DNA of 64,000 nucleotides from Anaerolineales bacterium (GCA_024710905.1 JANJTV010000036.1:1-64000), one strand, 5' to 3'; shown: positions 23,289-33,001, counted from the stretch's first letter. Made by a program: numbers and translations. The notes: generated by a model not told the origin, from the letters alone.

Positions 23289-24854
23289 TCAGCGCGGCAT
23301 CGTCGCAATCACATCAGAAACTGCGCCGATCAATAGTCCCGGGGTAACATACACTTCAATTACCGCGGCCAGCAGTAAGAGGGGAATACACACAGCCACC
23401 ATCAACCTGACCCATTCGGCCAGGGCTTCAATAAACACTTCACCAATCGAGACATTCTCCTCCGGCGTCACCAGCCGAACCCCCAGATTCAGCATGGCCG
23501 CCGTTGCAAAAATCACTGCGGCCAGCTCAAAAACACCATGCGGCAAAATGCCATATACAAAAATGGTCCAGGGTGGAATGCCCAGCAATTCCACCCCACC
23601 CAGAATTGCCCCAATTAATGAAAAGTTCAGTATATAAACCAAAATACCAATCACACCGAACGAGAACATCCCAAAAAACATAATCAGGACAACAGCGCGA
23701 AAATTATTGAAAAAGAGGAAAGGTACATTCAGATTGGTATGAAGGACATCGCCATCCAGTTGTTCATCTAACAACCCGAACAGTCTGCTAATTGGGAAGT
23801 TTTCAGACAAAGTGACCGTCTGGCTGGTGTATACATAAGCTCCGACAATGGCGATTAAACCAATCAGGCTGACCACCCCGAGCGGCAGTCGCAAGCGCCC
23901 AAACGCTGGCCCGACCTGGTGCTTATACCAATCCGCTACCGAGAGGATATCACGCACGAATGCAGCTCCCAGCGAAAAAGTCGCATCTTCAGTCATTACA
24001 GGTGCACGACGAAATAACTGTGCAAGTTTTCGGGATGCCCAGGCCCAGGTCGCGGTGGGCTGGTCTGTCCCACTGTAAGCCTTCCAGAACTGCCTCAACA
24101 TATAACGAAGATCCAAAACATCAATTTCACGGCCAATCAGGCGTTCACGCTGAAAATGAGACAGTCCCAATCGCACCAATAGCCCTGCCATAATTGCAAC
24201 ACCAACGACCGCAAACCAGAGAACCTGGTTATTACCCCAAAATAATAAAACGCTCTCTCCTTGGATTAACAAAGCCACCGGGATGACAATAAATGAAGCC
24301 AATAAATTGGCCGCTCTGACCGAGGTGGACTGTGTGGAAATCACCATAGCGGCACTGACCATTAAAACGGTTTGCACCGTGCTGAGCGCCAGGGTCTGGA
24401 TAATCATTTCCGCTTCGGGGAGGGCAATTTTCTGGTAAACCAGGCCACCCAGGTATAAGGCCGTGCTCAGGTAGCCTGCCCCCAACGGAACAAGCGTTCC
24501 CGCAATCAGCTTGCCAAAATACATGTGCCAGTCTTCAAGGGGGCTGCTAAGCATGGGCTCAATTGTCCCGCGTTCCTTTTCACCAACAAAAGACTCCAGG
24601 GCAACCACCAGGGAAACCGTAACCGGGAAAAAGCCCACCACGAGCACAAGGAAGGGAATAATGCGCTCAGCAACGGTATTGGCACCATATTGATTGATAA
24701 AGTCCACTGCTTGCCGGGCGGCAAAATTCATCAGGTATGGGAAGAAAATCACCAGGATGATCATCGGCATAATCACGCGCCAGTCACGCATCTGGTCAAC
24801 CAGTTCCCGCTGGGCAACAATCCATACCAGGGAAAAGTCCTTACGATATTTCAT
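23289..24854 (-). CDS. ABC-2 type permease fused to a SpoIIM-like membrane domain
   Basis: Residues 1-260 form an ABC-2 permease: a basic cytoplasmic start (VAQRELVDQMRDWR), a first transmembrane helix, the periplasmic loop, and the conserved cytoplasmic segment FVGEKERGTIEPMLSSP, followed by helices. Residues 300-521 resemble stage II sporulation protein M, with the hallmark GILPHGVFELAAVIFATAAML at about 435-455 and several helices. Such domains are normally separate genes often found near ABC-2 transporters, so a fused form is notable. The start overlaps the ATPase stop by four bases, giving a complete transporter with the ATPase encoded upstream. The cargo is unknown. Confidence 0.85.
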   Translation of the reverse strand: MKYRKDFSLVWIVAQRELVDQMRDWRVIMPMIILVIFFPYLMNFAARQAVDFINQYGANTVAERIIPFLVLVVGFFPVTVSLVVALESFVGEKERGTIEPMLSSPLEDWHMYFGKLIAGTLVPLGAGYLSTALYLGGLVYQKIALPEAEMIIQTLALSTVQTVLMVSAAMVISTQSTSVRAANLLASFIVIPVALLIQGESVLLFWGNNQVLWFAVVGVAIMAGLLVRLGLSHFQRERLIGREIDVLDLRYMLRQFWKAYSGTDQPTATWAWASRKLAQLFRRAPVMTEDATFSLGAAFVRDILSVADWYKHQVGPAFGRLRLPLGVVSLIGLIAIVGAYVYTSQTVTLSENFPISRLFGLLDEQLDGDVLHTNLNVPFLFFNNFRAVVLIMFFGMFSFGVIGILVYILNFSLIGAILGGVELLGIPPWTIFVYGILPHGVFELAAVIFATAAMLNLGVRLVTPEENVSIGEVFIEALAEWVRLMVAVCIPLLLLAAVIEVYVTPGLLIGAVSDVIATMPR

Positions 24855-25780
24855 AATTCTCCAGCCACGGCCAGGTTCATGGCCCTGAGATAGACCTGCT
24901 CCAGGCTGCGCGGTACTTCGTGCACAGCAACTACAGAGATTCCACGTTCAACCAGGCCTGAAACCAGGGCCGGGTTCTCTTTTTCAGGGCTTTCAGTATG
25001 GTAGGTAAAGCCATTCTCTGTGAAGTGCGTTACTTCCAGGTTGGGGATCGCGCGAATGGCTCCTTGCGACCACTTCCCTGCCAACCGCACTTCATATTCC
25101 GGTACACCCAACAATTGGCGGCGCAGTTCGTCAAGCGTTCCCTGTAACAGGATGCGCCCGCGGTAAATAATCGCGATCTTGTCAGCCAGGGTTTCAGCCT
25201 CAACAAGGTTGTGGGTACAAATAATGATCGAACGTTCGGATGACTTCAGCCGGGCAATTTCATTCCGAACCAACTGGGCGCTTTCAGGGTCCATCGCTGA
25301 AGTCGGCTCGTCGAGTAATAACACCGGCGGTTCATGAATTAATGCGCGCGCCAGGGCCAGCTTTTGGCGCATGCCCTTGGAATATTCACCAGAACGGCGT
25401 TTCGCAGCTTCAGCCAGGCCAAAATAATCCAGTAATTCTTTTGAGCGGCGTGCGCGGGTTGTTTTATCCAGGCTATACACCTGGCCGAAAAAATCCAGAT
25501 ATTCGTTGGCAGTCATGCGGGTGTACAAGCCATGCTGCTCGGTGAGTACACCTACTGAGGCGCGCACCTTACCCGGGTGACGCACAACATCATGCCCGGC
25601 CACCCGCGCCCACCCGCGCGTGGGGGATAAAACAGATGTGAGCATACGTACGGTAGTGGTCTTGCCTGCCCCATTTTGACCGAGCAGTGCCAGCACCCGC
25701 CCACGCGGGACGTTCAGGCTGACCCCTTCTACGGCTTTGAAGTTCTCAAAATATTTGGTTAGGTCTTCGCATTCAATCAT
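24851..25780 (-). CDS. ABC transporter ATP-binding protein
   Basis: This nucleotide-binding subunit has Walker A GQNGAGKTT at 34-42, the signature YSKGMRQ at 133-139, Walker B LLLDEP at 154-159, and the switch His in IICTHNL. It belongs to the NatA/CcmA-like group that pairs with ABC-2 permeases, here the fused permease encoded next. The C-terminal 80 residues form a regulatory extension. It lies 17 bases after lgt in the ten-gene operon. Confidence 0.93.
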   Translation of the reverse strand: MIECEDLTKYFENFKAVEGVSLNVPRGRVLALLGQNGAGKTTTVRMLTSVLSPTRGWARVAGHDVVRHPGKVRASVGVLTEQHGLYTRMTANEYLDFFGQVYSLDKTTRARRSKELLDYFGLAEAAKRRSGEYSKGMRQKLALARALIHEPPVLLLDEPTSAMDPESAQLVRNEIARLKSSERSIIICTHNLVEAETLADKIAIIYRGRILLQGTLDELRRQLLGVPEYEVRLAGKWSQGAIRAIPNLEVTHFTENGFTYHTESPEKENPALVSGLVERGISVVAVHEVPRSLEQVYLRAMNLAVAGEL

Positions 25781-25797
25781 TCTTCACCAATAAATAT

Positions 25798-26619
25798 TCA
25801 AGTTACTTGCGGACGGAAATGACGCCACACCAGGACGGCCACAGCCGCCACGGCGACAACCGCCATGAATGTCTGGTTGGCATTGATTCCGCCCAGCATG
25901 GAGGCGTCCAGACGCAGGAAATCGAGCAGGAAACGCCCCAGGGGATAAATCACCAGGTAAACAAAGAAAATATCACCCGGTTTCAGGCGGTCGACAAAAC
26001 GACGCCCCAGCCAGAGCAATAAAACCATGTTACCGAAATTCCAGAGTGATTCGTAGAAAAACAACGGGTGAAATGTTTCATATTGCTCAAACCCAGCCAG
26101 GCGATGTACAGGATCAATGGAAATGGCCCAGGGAAGGTTGGTTGGTGCACCATACAACTCTTGATTAAAGTAATTACCCCAGCGACCAATGGCCTGCCCC
26201 AGCGCCAGAGCCGGGGCAATGATGTCCATCCAGATCGGGTAACTACCCCCGTGGCGACGGGTGTAAAAATACAACGCAACCGCCCCGCCAATCACCGCGC
26301 CGGGAATACCCAAGCCGCCGCGCCAGATGGCCAAAATATCCAGCGGGTGTTGCAGGTAGTACAGGGTGGTAATGCCTGCCGCCACAGATGAGGGTGGCGG
26401 GGTGAAGATATGCCACAAACGCGCGCCAATCACACCGCCAACCAGCAGCCATATCAGTAAATCCCAGACCTGGTCCGGGTCTACTGAACGGCGGTTCGCT
26501 TCACGGGTGGCCAGCCAGGCGCCGGCAATCGCGCCAAGCATGATTATCATGCCATAAAATCGCAGGACAAATTCCTCCCCAAAAATCCTGAAGTAAAGGC
26601 CATCAAAAAGAATCTGCAT
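25798..26619 (-). CDS. lgt: Prolipoprotein diacylglyceryl transferase
   Basis: This integral membrane enzyme transfers diacylglycerol from phosphatidylglycerol to the lipobox cysteine of preprolipoproteins, the first step of lipoprotein maturation. The family signature GQAIGRWGNYFNQELYG is at 141-157, preceded by the conserved WRGGLGIPGA. About seven helices fit the known topology, and 273 aa is normal. It follows the phospholipid synthase gene by six bases, which makes sense because the enzyme consumes phosphatidylglycerol. Confidence 0.95.
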   Translation of the reverse strand: MQILFDGLYFRIFGEEFVLRFYGMIIMLGAIAGAWLATREANRRSVDPDQVWDLLIWLLVGGVIGARLWHIFTPPPSSVAAGITTLYYLQHPLDILAIWRGGLGIPGAVIGGAVALYFYTRRHGGSYPIWMDIIAPALALGQAIGRWGNYFNQELYGAPTNLPWAISIDPVHRLAGFEQYETFHPLFFYESLWNFGNMVLLLWLGRRFVDRLKPGDIFFVYLVIYPLGRFLLDFLRLDASMLGGINANQTFMAVVAVAAVAVLVWRHFRPQVT

Positions 26620-26625
26620 TGTGAT

Positions 26626-27255
26626 TTACTCTTTCGCAGAGGCAGCCTTGCTGCGGGCATCCCTGCGCACACGCCAGATGCGTTGCAAGGCAGTGATGTT
26701 CCCCAACACGGCAATGATCCAGATGACCCAGAGAGGTTGGTTAAGGATCAACAATGGGCCAATCACCATGTAACGTTCCATACGGGTCAGGATGCCGGTA
26801 TTGGCATCAAACTTAAGCGAATCGGCCCGCGCCTTGACATACGATACCAGCACAGAGCCAGCGGCAGCCGCATAACAAACCATGACTGACAACCAGTCGT
26901 TTTGCCCGAGGAAGTAATACGACAGCCCACCCAGCACAAACAATTCGGAATAGCGATCTGTGACAGAATCGACAAAGGCGCCAAAATCACTGGCTTCGCC
27001 ACGCATACGCGCCATGGTACCATCCAGCGCATCCAGCGGGCCACCCACCATCGCTAGGATGCCGCCCAGCACAATTTCTCCGCGCGCCACCATAAACCCG
27101 GCAGCCACATTTAACAATAGACCCAGCATGGTAATCATGTTGGGCGTCACGCCAATTTTGAGCAGGAAAGCTGCCGTCGGTTCGGTAATGCCTTTGAACC
27201 ACAGGCGCATATAGTCAGTAAATGTTTGGGGAAGTTTTTTTATATCTTGAGCCAT
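26626..27255 (-). CDS. CDP-alcohol phosphatidyltransferase
   Basis: This membrane enzyme condenses CDP-diacylglycerol with an alcohol phosphate or alcohol to make a phospholipid. The full signature D-x2-D-G-x2-A-R-x8-G-x3-D-x3-D is present exactly (D75, D78, G79, A82, R83, G92, D96, D100). About five hydrophobic segments fit the family. Sequence alone does not tell phosphatidylglycerophosphate synthase from phosphatidylinositol-phosphate synthase. Its neighbour lgt uses phosphatidylglycerol, which slightly favours the former. Confidence 0.9.
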   Translation of the reverse strand: MAQDIKKLPQTFTDYMRLWFKGITEPTAAFLLKIGVTPNMITMLGLLLNVAAGFMVARGEIVLGGILAMVGGPLDALDGTMARMRGEASDFGAFVDSVTDRYSELFVLGGLSYYFLGQNDWLSVMVCYAAAAGSVLVSYVKARADSLKFDANTGILTRMERYMVIGPLLILNQPLWVIWIIAVLGNITALQRIWRVRRDARSKAASAKE

Positions 27256-27276
27256 TGATTCATCCTTAAGTTTTTT

Positions 27277-29523
27277 TTACCTGAAGCCCTGCCCTGGCTC
27301 GTCAGAGTCGTACAGGTCTTCATCGTCACTAGAATCGATCAACACATCCCGTTCCTTGCCGCCGCCCTGCGACGGGCCGACCACCCCCATCTCTTCCAGC
27401 TGGTCAAGCAGGCGGGCTGCACGCGGATAGCCAATCCGCAGTCGGCGCTGCAACAGTGAAGCGCTGGCGCGCTGCGTTTGGCGCACAACACCAATTGCCT
27501 GTTCCACCAAGGCATCATCGCCGCCTTCTTCCGGTTCCTGCAGGATGCTCTCCCAGGGCGGGGAATGATGGTCAGTTTTGGATTTGGACTGCCAGAACGA
27601 AATCAACCGTTCAATTTCCTGGTCGGTAATGAGAACACCCTGGGCACGCAAAGGGTTGCCAATTTCAGGGTTGAGGAAAAGCATATCTCCGCGCCCAAGC
27701 AAGCTCTCAGCGCCTGGCATATCCAGAATGACGCGGCTGTCCACACCGGAAGTGACGGCAAATGCCAGCCGAGCTGGGAAGTTCGCTTTAATTAACCCGG
27801 TAACGACATCTGTGCTGGGGCGCTGGGTGGCCACCACCAGGTGAATGCCAGTGGCGCGGGCCATCTGGGCCAGGCGTACCAGGTTGTGTTCGGTCTGGTC
27901 TGGCGCAGACATCATCAGGTCGGCCAGTTCATCAACAATCACCACAATGCGCGGTAGCGGCCCACCGCCGCCATCTTTACGACCACGCGCCTTGCGGTTG
28001 TAGGCTTCCAGATCGCGGGCGCGTGAACCTTCGAGCAGGCGGTAACGGTGTTCCATTTCGACTACCAGCCAGCGCAAAACACCCATGATGCGCTCGACAT
28101 TGGTCTCCACTTTACCGTAAAGATGGGGCAGGCCGTTAAACCGAATCAGCTCGACCATCTTCGAGTCGATCATCACCAGGCGAAGTTCGTCGGGCGTATT
28201 GTTCATCGCCAAACAGGCAGCAATGGCCGTGATACAGACCGATTTTCCCGAACCCGTTGCGCCCGCCACCAGCATATGGGGCATACGCGAAAGATCGGCC
28301 ACCAGGGGCTGGCCCGAGACATCTCGGCCTAGGGCAATGGCCAGTGGTACGGCCATTTTATTGAACTGTTCACTCTCAAGCAGGGATTTCAATCGCACGG
28401 TTGCAGCGCGCGAATTGGGCACTTCAATGCCAACATAAGACTTGCCAGGCACAGGCGCTTCAATCCGTAACCGTTCGGCGGAGAGCGCCAGCGCCAGGTC
28501 TTTTTGCAACGAGGCAATCTGCGCCACGCGCACTTTCATCTGCTGGTGGTCTTCCTCGTTTGTACCCGGCTTGCGGATAAAACCCGGCTGCACGGCAAAT
28601 TGCGTTACTGTTGGGCCAACGCGAAACCCCACCACCTGGGCCGGGATGCCAAATTCGGAAAGGGTTTTTTCGAGCAAGCCAGCCGTCTGGTTTATGTGGC
28701 GCTCGTCCGGGCGGGTGGACTGGTCGGTAAACAGCAGGGACAGCGGCGGCAGGTCTTCGCCGCGTTTGTGGGGCACAGCAGGGACTTCATCCTGCGTTTC
28801 AGGAACCTTGAAATTCTTACGGAATTGCTCGGGCAGGGAGATAGGCTTCCGGGCGGGAGGCGTCTTCTGGGTACGGGAGACAGGCTCCGGCTGGGCCAGC
28901 CCGGCAGGTATCTCCGTAATCACGGGATCAAACTCCTCTGGCAGCACTTCCATCATTTCGCCTGAAAACTTCCACAGGGCTTTTTCCAGCAGGCCAAACA
29001 ACCCGAACGCAAAACCAGCTGTGACCAGTACCCCCAGCGCAACAATGATATTCCGCCACAGGTCACCAACCAGCAGGCTGAGCAGGCTGGCCAGGGACCA
29101 ACCCGTGTAACCGCCATCCAGCCCGGCTTCGGCACGTTCAATAGATGCGCCGCCAAGCAACGTAAAGGCAACGAGCATGAAAAAGTAAAAACTCTCGAAG
29201 GCGATCAGGCGGCCCCAGGGAAGTTGTTGGGCAGGCATGCCGCGCCGGTAGAACAAGAATATGCTGGCCGCCAACATGGAGAAGCCGAACAGGTAGCTGC
29301 CCCAGCCCAACCAGCGGCGCAAGGTAAACGCCCAAGGGGTAAGCAGGGTCCCCTGTGTCCACTCGAAGAGCGCCAGCAGGGTAAGCAGGGAGAGGACCAG
29401 CAAGAGCAGCCCGCCGACATCCAACGTAAAACGCCCAAAGTGGGTTTGGAGTCGCTGCGTCCAATCCAGCAGGTCTGGTTGGTGGGGTGGTGGTTCGTGG
29501 CGGTATTTTCGAGAGTCGGGCAT
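27277..29523 (-). CDS. ftsK: FtsK/SpoIIIE DNA translocase
   Basis: This is a septum-located motor that pumps chromosomal DNA into daughter cells. Four transmembrane helices lie in the first 190 residues, then a Pro-rich linker, the alpha/beta motor domains with Walker A AGATGSGKS near 420-428 and Walker B IVVIVDELADLM, and a C-terminal winged-helix gamma domain (ASASLLQRRLRIGYPRAARLLDQLEEMGVVGP) that reads orienting sequences. At 748 aa it is close to SpoIIIE. The start is the ATG sharing one base with the S1-gene stop (TAATG); the extra 16 residues of the ORF track lie in that gene. It ends in an acidic tail. Confidence 0.94.
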   Translation of the reverse strand: MPDSRKYRHEPPPHQPDLLDWTQRLQTHFGRFTLDVGGLLLLVLSLLTLLALFEWTQGTLLTPWAFTLRRWLGWGSYLFGFSMLAASIFLFYRRGMPAQQLPWGRLIAFESFYFFMLVAFTLLGGASIERAEAGLDGGYTGWSLASLLSLLVGDLWRNIIVALGVLVTAGFAFGLFGLLEKALWKFSGEMMEVLPEEFDPVITEIPAGLAQPEPVSRTQKTPPARKPISLPEQFRKNFKVPETQDEVPAVPHKRGEDLPPLSLLFTDQSTRPDERHINQTAGLLEKTLSEFGIPAQVVGFRVGPTVTQFAVQPGFIRKPGTNEEDHQQMKVRVAQIASLQKDLALALSAERLRIEAPVPGKSYVGIEVPNSRAATVRLKSLLESEQFNKMAVPLAIALGRDVSGQPLVADLSRMPHMLVAGATGSGKSVCITAIAACLAMNNTPDELRLVMIDSKMVELIRFNGLPHLYGKVETNVERIMGVLRWLVVEMEHRYRLLEGSRARDLEAYNRKARGRKDGGGGPLPRIVVIVDELADLMMSAPDQTEHNLVRLAQMARATGIHLVVATQRPSTDVVTGLIKANFPARLAFAVTSGVDSRVILDMPGAESLLGRGDMLFLNPEIGNPLRAQGVLITDQEIERLISFWQSKSKTDHHSPPWESILQEPEEGGDDALVEQAIGVVRQTQRASASLLQRRLRIGYPRAARLLDQLEEMGVVGPSQGGGKERDVLIDSSDDEDLYDSDEPGQGFR

Positions 29524-30509
29524 TACGCTCCGTTGAGCTTCAGGCTCAGGCCAAGGCGCTGGTGCTGGCAATCAATGTGGATGATGCGCACCTGGACGGA
29601 TTGATTTTCGGAGAAGGTTTCACGAACCGATTGCCCGGAGGGTAAATCAATCTCTGAAACATGCGCCAAACCCTCGAGACCCTCCTCAAGGCGGCAAAAA
29701 ACGCCGAACGAAACGACCGTTGTAATGGTCGCCGGGACAATGTCATCGACGGCATAGCGCTGGCGGGCGTCTTCCCAGGGGTTGGGTTGCAAGCGTTTCA
29801 GGCTCAGGGCAATCCGGCAGCGCTCAGGCATGATGTCCAGCACCTGCACACGAACCTGCTGACCAAGGCTGGCCAGGTGGGAAGGGTGAATTACACGGCC
29901 CCAGGACAATTCAGAAATATGAATCAGTCCCTCGACACCGCCCAGATCAACAAACACGCCAAAGTCGGTGACATTGGTCACTTCACCAGTGATGATCTCC
30001 CCAACCTGGATGCTGGAGAACAACTGGGTGCGCTTGCCAGAATCGACACGGGCCGCGCGCTCCGAGAAGACCGCCCGGCCTTCTTCAGGCACACACTCGA
30101 TCATTTTCAGGCGCAGTTCCTGGCCTTCATATTTGGAAAGAAAGGCTTCGCGGTCACCTTCCAACTCGCAGGTCATATCAACCAGGTGCGAGTAAGGAAC
30201 AAAGCCTTGCAGGCGTTCGTTCTCCACAAGCAGGCCGCCGCGGTTATAACCAACGACACTCAACGAAATAATCTGATCCTGTGCAAACAGGTCCTGCGCA
30301 AATCCCCAATCATTATTACGTTTGGGGTGTTCAGAATCAATGGCAGCATTCCGCGCAATCGGCGCAGGCACATCTTGATACTGCGGATGAGAAGCACGGG
30401 GCTGGGCAGGCCCGTATCGTGACTCATCCGAGAGGACCGATTCCCACCAGCCATCTTCTGCGGCCAGCGACGGTTCTTCTTGCATTCTCCTCGGGTTTGT
30501 AATTACCAT
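29523..30509 (-). CDS. S1-domain RNA-binding protein (ribosomal protein S1-like)
   Basis: This 328-aa protein has an unstructured N-terminal 70 residues followed by three S1 OB-folds at about 75-150, 163-235 and 248-326. Repeat marks include ITGEVTNVTDFGVFVDLGGVEGLIHISELSW in the second and ATITTVVSFGVFCRLEEGLEGLAHVSEI in the third. It resembles the short S1 homologues of non-proteobacteria, which may aid translation initiation or RNA turnover. AGGAGG lies ten bases from the chosen ATG. It overlaps ftsK by one base and follows the 7TM sensor by 18 bases. Confidence 0.88.
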   Translation of the reverse strand: MVITNPRRMQEEPSLAAEDGWWESVLSDESRYGPAQPRASHPQYQDVPAPIARNAAIDSEHPKRNNDWGFAQDLFAQDQIISLSVVGYNRGGLLVENERLQGFVPYSHLVDMTCELEGDREAFLSKYEGQELRLKMIECVPEEGRAVFSERAARVDSGKRTQLFSSIQVGEIITGEVTNVTDFGVFVDLGGVEGLIHISELSWGRVIHPSHLASLGQQVRVQVLDIMPERCRIALSLKRLQPNPWEDARQRYAVDDIVPATITTVVSFGVFCRLEEGLEGLAHVSEIDLPSGQSVRETFSENQSVQVRIIHIDCQHQRLGLSLKLNGA

Positions 30510-30527
30510 TCTTTTCAGACCTCCTGG

Positions 30528-32441
30528 TTAGGTGTTTTTATTGAGCTCTGATTCCATTTGTAAAATTGCCCTTGCAACCGCATCCACGGCTACACGCTGC
30601 TTTCGGTATAGATCCGCTTCAGACATGGCCAGCCGGGCAGCCACATCCCGTACTTTGCGGCCTTCAATGAACTTCAGGTCAAGGATGTTGTAAAGGATCC
30701 ATTCGGTGGTAAAACGGCGTTCACCCTGTGGGCGGACGCGTTCCACAGCCTGTTTAAGAATGGCGCGTAAGGCATTTGCCATGTTACCATCATGCTCCTC
30801 CTGGGCTGTCTCCTGGACAATCCGCAAGGACATCAGCGGTGAGTCGGTCAGTTTGGGGCCGCCCCAGTAATGGTTGAGCGCCTCGCGTACCCATTCGGCC
30901 ATGTCCCGCGGCGCGTCAAGATCCTCTGCCAGCAGGCTATTGGCGCTGTCATAACGACCGGCAGCACGCAGGCGCTGGATGCGTTCATAGTCCTGGTTCA
31001 GGTCTTCCAGCGAGCTAAAGACCCGTTGCTGCAAGCTGCGGTCTTCCAGTGCGAGGGCTGCGCGGTCTGCCAGCAGCCAAAGCGCTTGCTTCTGGTCTGA
31101 TTCAAGGTTGGGGGTAGTAGCAGCCACACCGAGCAAACCCAACAGCGAGGGAACCTGATCAATATCCATTTCGAACGTACGGCGTTGGCGCAGGGGTAAA
31201 ATCCAGTAATCGTTCCAGCGCATTACCTGGCGCGAGTCGCCATCATCTGTGGTCTTTAGGGCCTCTTCCAATTCAATCGACTTTTCAAACGGTCGCCCTG
31301 CCGTGATCAATAGGGAAATTTGTTCATTGTCCAGCGAGGCAATAAATGCGGATGGGGACTGCATGTGATCGCGCACGGCGGCGAGTACTGCTTCAAGGAA
31401 TTGCCGCAGGTCGCTCTGGGTGAGCAGGCGTTCCTCGATATTCTGGAGCAGGCTCAGCTCGGCGCGATCCCGGCCAAAGAACAGCCAGCGCTCCCAGAGC
31501 GGTGCAACAATCGTAATCAGGTGCTCCATGAGCAGGATAATCCCAACCACGCTGATTGGCACACCAGCATTATAAGGAAGCCCAAAGAATTCTCCCGCCC
31601 GGCGCAGCAGGGTCATTACCCCCAGCGCCAGCGAGGCCGTCACTGGCCCGCGCATAATCCACTTAAACAATCGGCTCTTCACCACCCGGTCTGGCCACGA
31701 AACGCCAAAGAAGGCCACTGCATAAGCCATGACCACCAGCAAAGCGCCGACAACCAGATTAATGGTTGTCGCAGCCGTCCAGAAAAGCAACTGGTGTTGA
31801 GATGCAAATAACGAACCATACACCAGGTAGGGATAAGAGCCCAATGCCGGGGCAGTTGCGCCAGCCATCAGGTACAACATGCGACGGCGACCCGAGCGAG
31901 TGAGCATTTTGCTATATGCACGAATCAGGTTTATCCCGGCCCAGAGCATCACCAGCAGGTAATAAACCGTAAAAATGCTCGTCCAGATGGTCAGTTGCAG
32001 GTACGGAGCTGGATTAAAGGAAGCCACCATTGGCCCAACCAGCTGGCCTTGAGAAAACAACACCAGAAAACCGGTTGAGATGGCATACACGGCACGTACA
32101 GCAAACCGGCGCCTACCACGGGAAGGACGGCCAGCCGTCACCAGCAGCGCATCTGACAGGTGCAGGTAGGCCGCAGGCAGGAAGACAATGCCTATCCATT
32201 GCAGACGCAGGAACAACTCCATTGTGTTAAGGGTGGCAACTGCGCTCTGAATGGCTTCGCTGGTAAAAACGACCACCACACACAGGAGAATCATGGCGAA
32301 GGACCGCGCGACGCGATCCCTTAAATTAAATGTCAGTGCATAAAGCAATAGGGAAAAAGCCGTGATGGCAATCCCGGCTGTGAGTATTTGATTGAACGTT
32401 TGAATCCCCGCCAAAAGACTTTCAGCCCAACCAGTAAACAT
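30528..32441 (-). CDS. Multi-pass membrane sensor with GAF-like domain and C-terminal HTH-like region
   Basis: The first 320 residues hold about eight to nine hydrophobic helices, resembling the 7TM sensory modules of bacterial receptors. Residues 330-490 look like a GAF-type domain (LLTQSDLRQFLEAVLAAVRDHMQSPSAFIASL...LADRAALALEDRSL). The C-terminal 150 residues end in a helix-turn-helix-like stretch, KVRDVAARLAMSEADLYRKQ, preceded by a helical module. No histidine kinase, GGDEF or phosphatase motif is seen, so it may be a membrane-tethered regulator acting directly. I know no characterised homologue. It is fourth in the PNP-to-permease operon. Confidence 0.7.
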   Translation of the reverse strand: MFTGWAESLLAGIQTFNQILTAGIAITAFSLLLYALTFNLRDRVARSFAMILLCVVVVFTSEAIQSAVATLNTMELFLRLQWIGIVFLPAAYLHLSDALLVTAGRPSRGRRRFAVRAVYAISTGFLVLFSQGQLVGPMVASFNPAPYLQLTIWTSIFTVYYLLVMLWAGINLIRAYSKMLTRSGRRRMLYLMAGATAPALGSYPYLVYGSLFASQHQLLFWTAATTINLVVGALLVVMAYAVAFFGVSWPDRVVKSRLFKWIMRGPVTASLALGVMTLLRRAGEFFGLPYNAGVPISVVGIILLMEHLITIVAPLWERWLFFGRDRAELSLLQNIEERLLTQSDLRQFLEAVLAAVRDHMQSPSAFIASLDNEQISLLITAGRPFEKSIELEEALKTTDDGDSRQVMRWNDYWILPLRQRRTFEMDIDQVPSLLGLLGVAATTPNLESDQKQALWLLADRAALALEDRSLQQRVFSSLEDLNQDYERIQRLRAAGRYDSANSLLAEDLDAPRDMAEWVREALNHYWGGPKLTDSPLMSLRIVQETAQEEHDGNMANALRAILKQAVERVRPQGERRFTTEWILYNILDLKFIEGRKVRDVAARLAMSEADLYRKQRVAVDAVARAILQMESELNKNT

Positions 32442-32458
32442 GCAAGCCTTCCAAAACG

Positions 32459-32992
32459 TTAAATTAATCTTGCAAAAAAGAGAGCGATGTCCCTCGTCGT
32501 ATAGTACTGGTCATTATACCCGCAGAATTCGTAGCCGAGTTTTTGGATCAACCGAATGGCCGGGTGGTTTTTTGACTGGACTTCACCGATCGACCGCTTA
32601 AACCCACGCTGGATGGCCCACGCCTCAACAGCAGCAATCAATTTTCGCCCCAACCCTTTGCGACGCAAGTTGCGCCCGACCACAATGTCGGTAATCCATA
32701 CAGCATGTGGAACCATGTCATCGCGAAAGCGGATATACCCGACCGGTTCGCTGCCAAGCATGGCGCTCATCATTGGGGATTGGTGCCATTCATCCGGCAA
32801 TTGCTCGGCAGTTCGGACATGTGGTATTTGAATCGTACGTGGCAGGCGCACCTCACGGAAGATCGAGTCGACCTGCGCAATTTCGCGGTGCAGGTCCAAC
32901 TGCCAGACATAATCTGTATCAATGGAATGATCCAGCTGTGAAAGGCGGGCAATATCTGTGGAGATGGTGTTGCGGATTTCAATTTCGGCCAT
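32459..32992 (-). CDS. GNAT family N-acetyltransferase
   Basis: This 177-aa protein has the acetyl-CoA-binding motif A in IVVGRNLRRKGLGRKLI (R/Q-x-x-G-x-G/A form RRKGLG) and the C-terminal motif B NHPAIRLIQKLGYEFCGYND. GNATs acetylate amines on small molecules or protein N-termini. The substrate is not predictable here. It starts nine bases after the Ig-like membrane protein gene, in the same operon. Confidence 0.88.
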   Translation of the reverse strand: MAEIEIRNTISTDIARLSQLDHSIDTDYVWQLDLHREIAQVDSIFREVRLPRTIQIPHVRTAEQLPDEWHQSPMMSAMLGSEPVGYIRFRDDMVPHAVWITDIVVGRNLRRKGLGRKLIAAVEAWAIQRGFKRSIGEVQSKNHPAIRLIQKLGYEFCGYNDQYYTTRDIALFFARLI

Positions 32993-33001
32993 GGCGTTCC
33001 C

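Noticed and set aside
28442-29110. 222-aa plus-strand ORF inside ftsK, and similar long antisense frames such as 29661-30422 and 10494-11387
   Set aside because: They are shadows of conserved genes on the other strand, with no ribosome binding site or recognisable domain.
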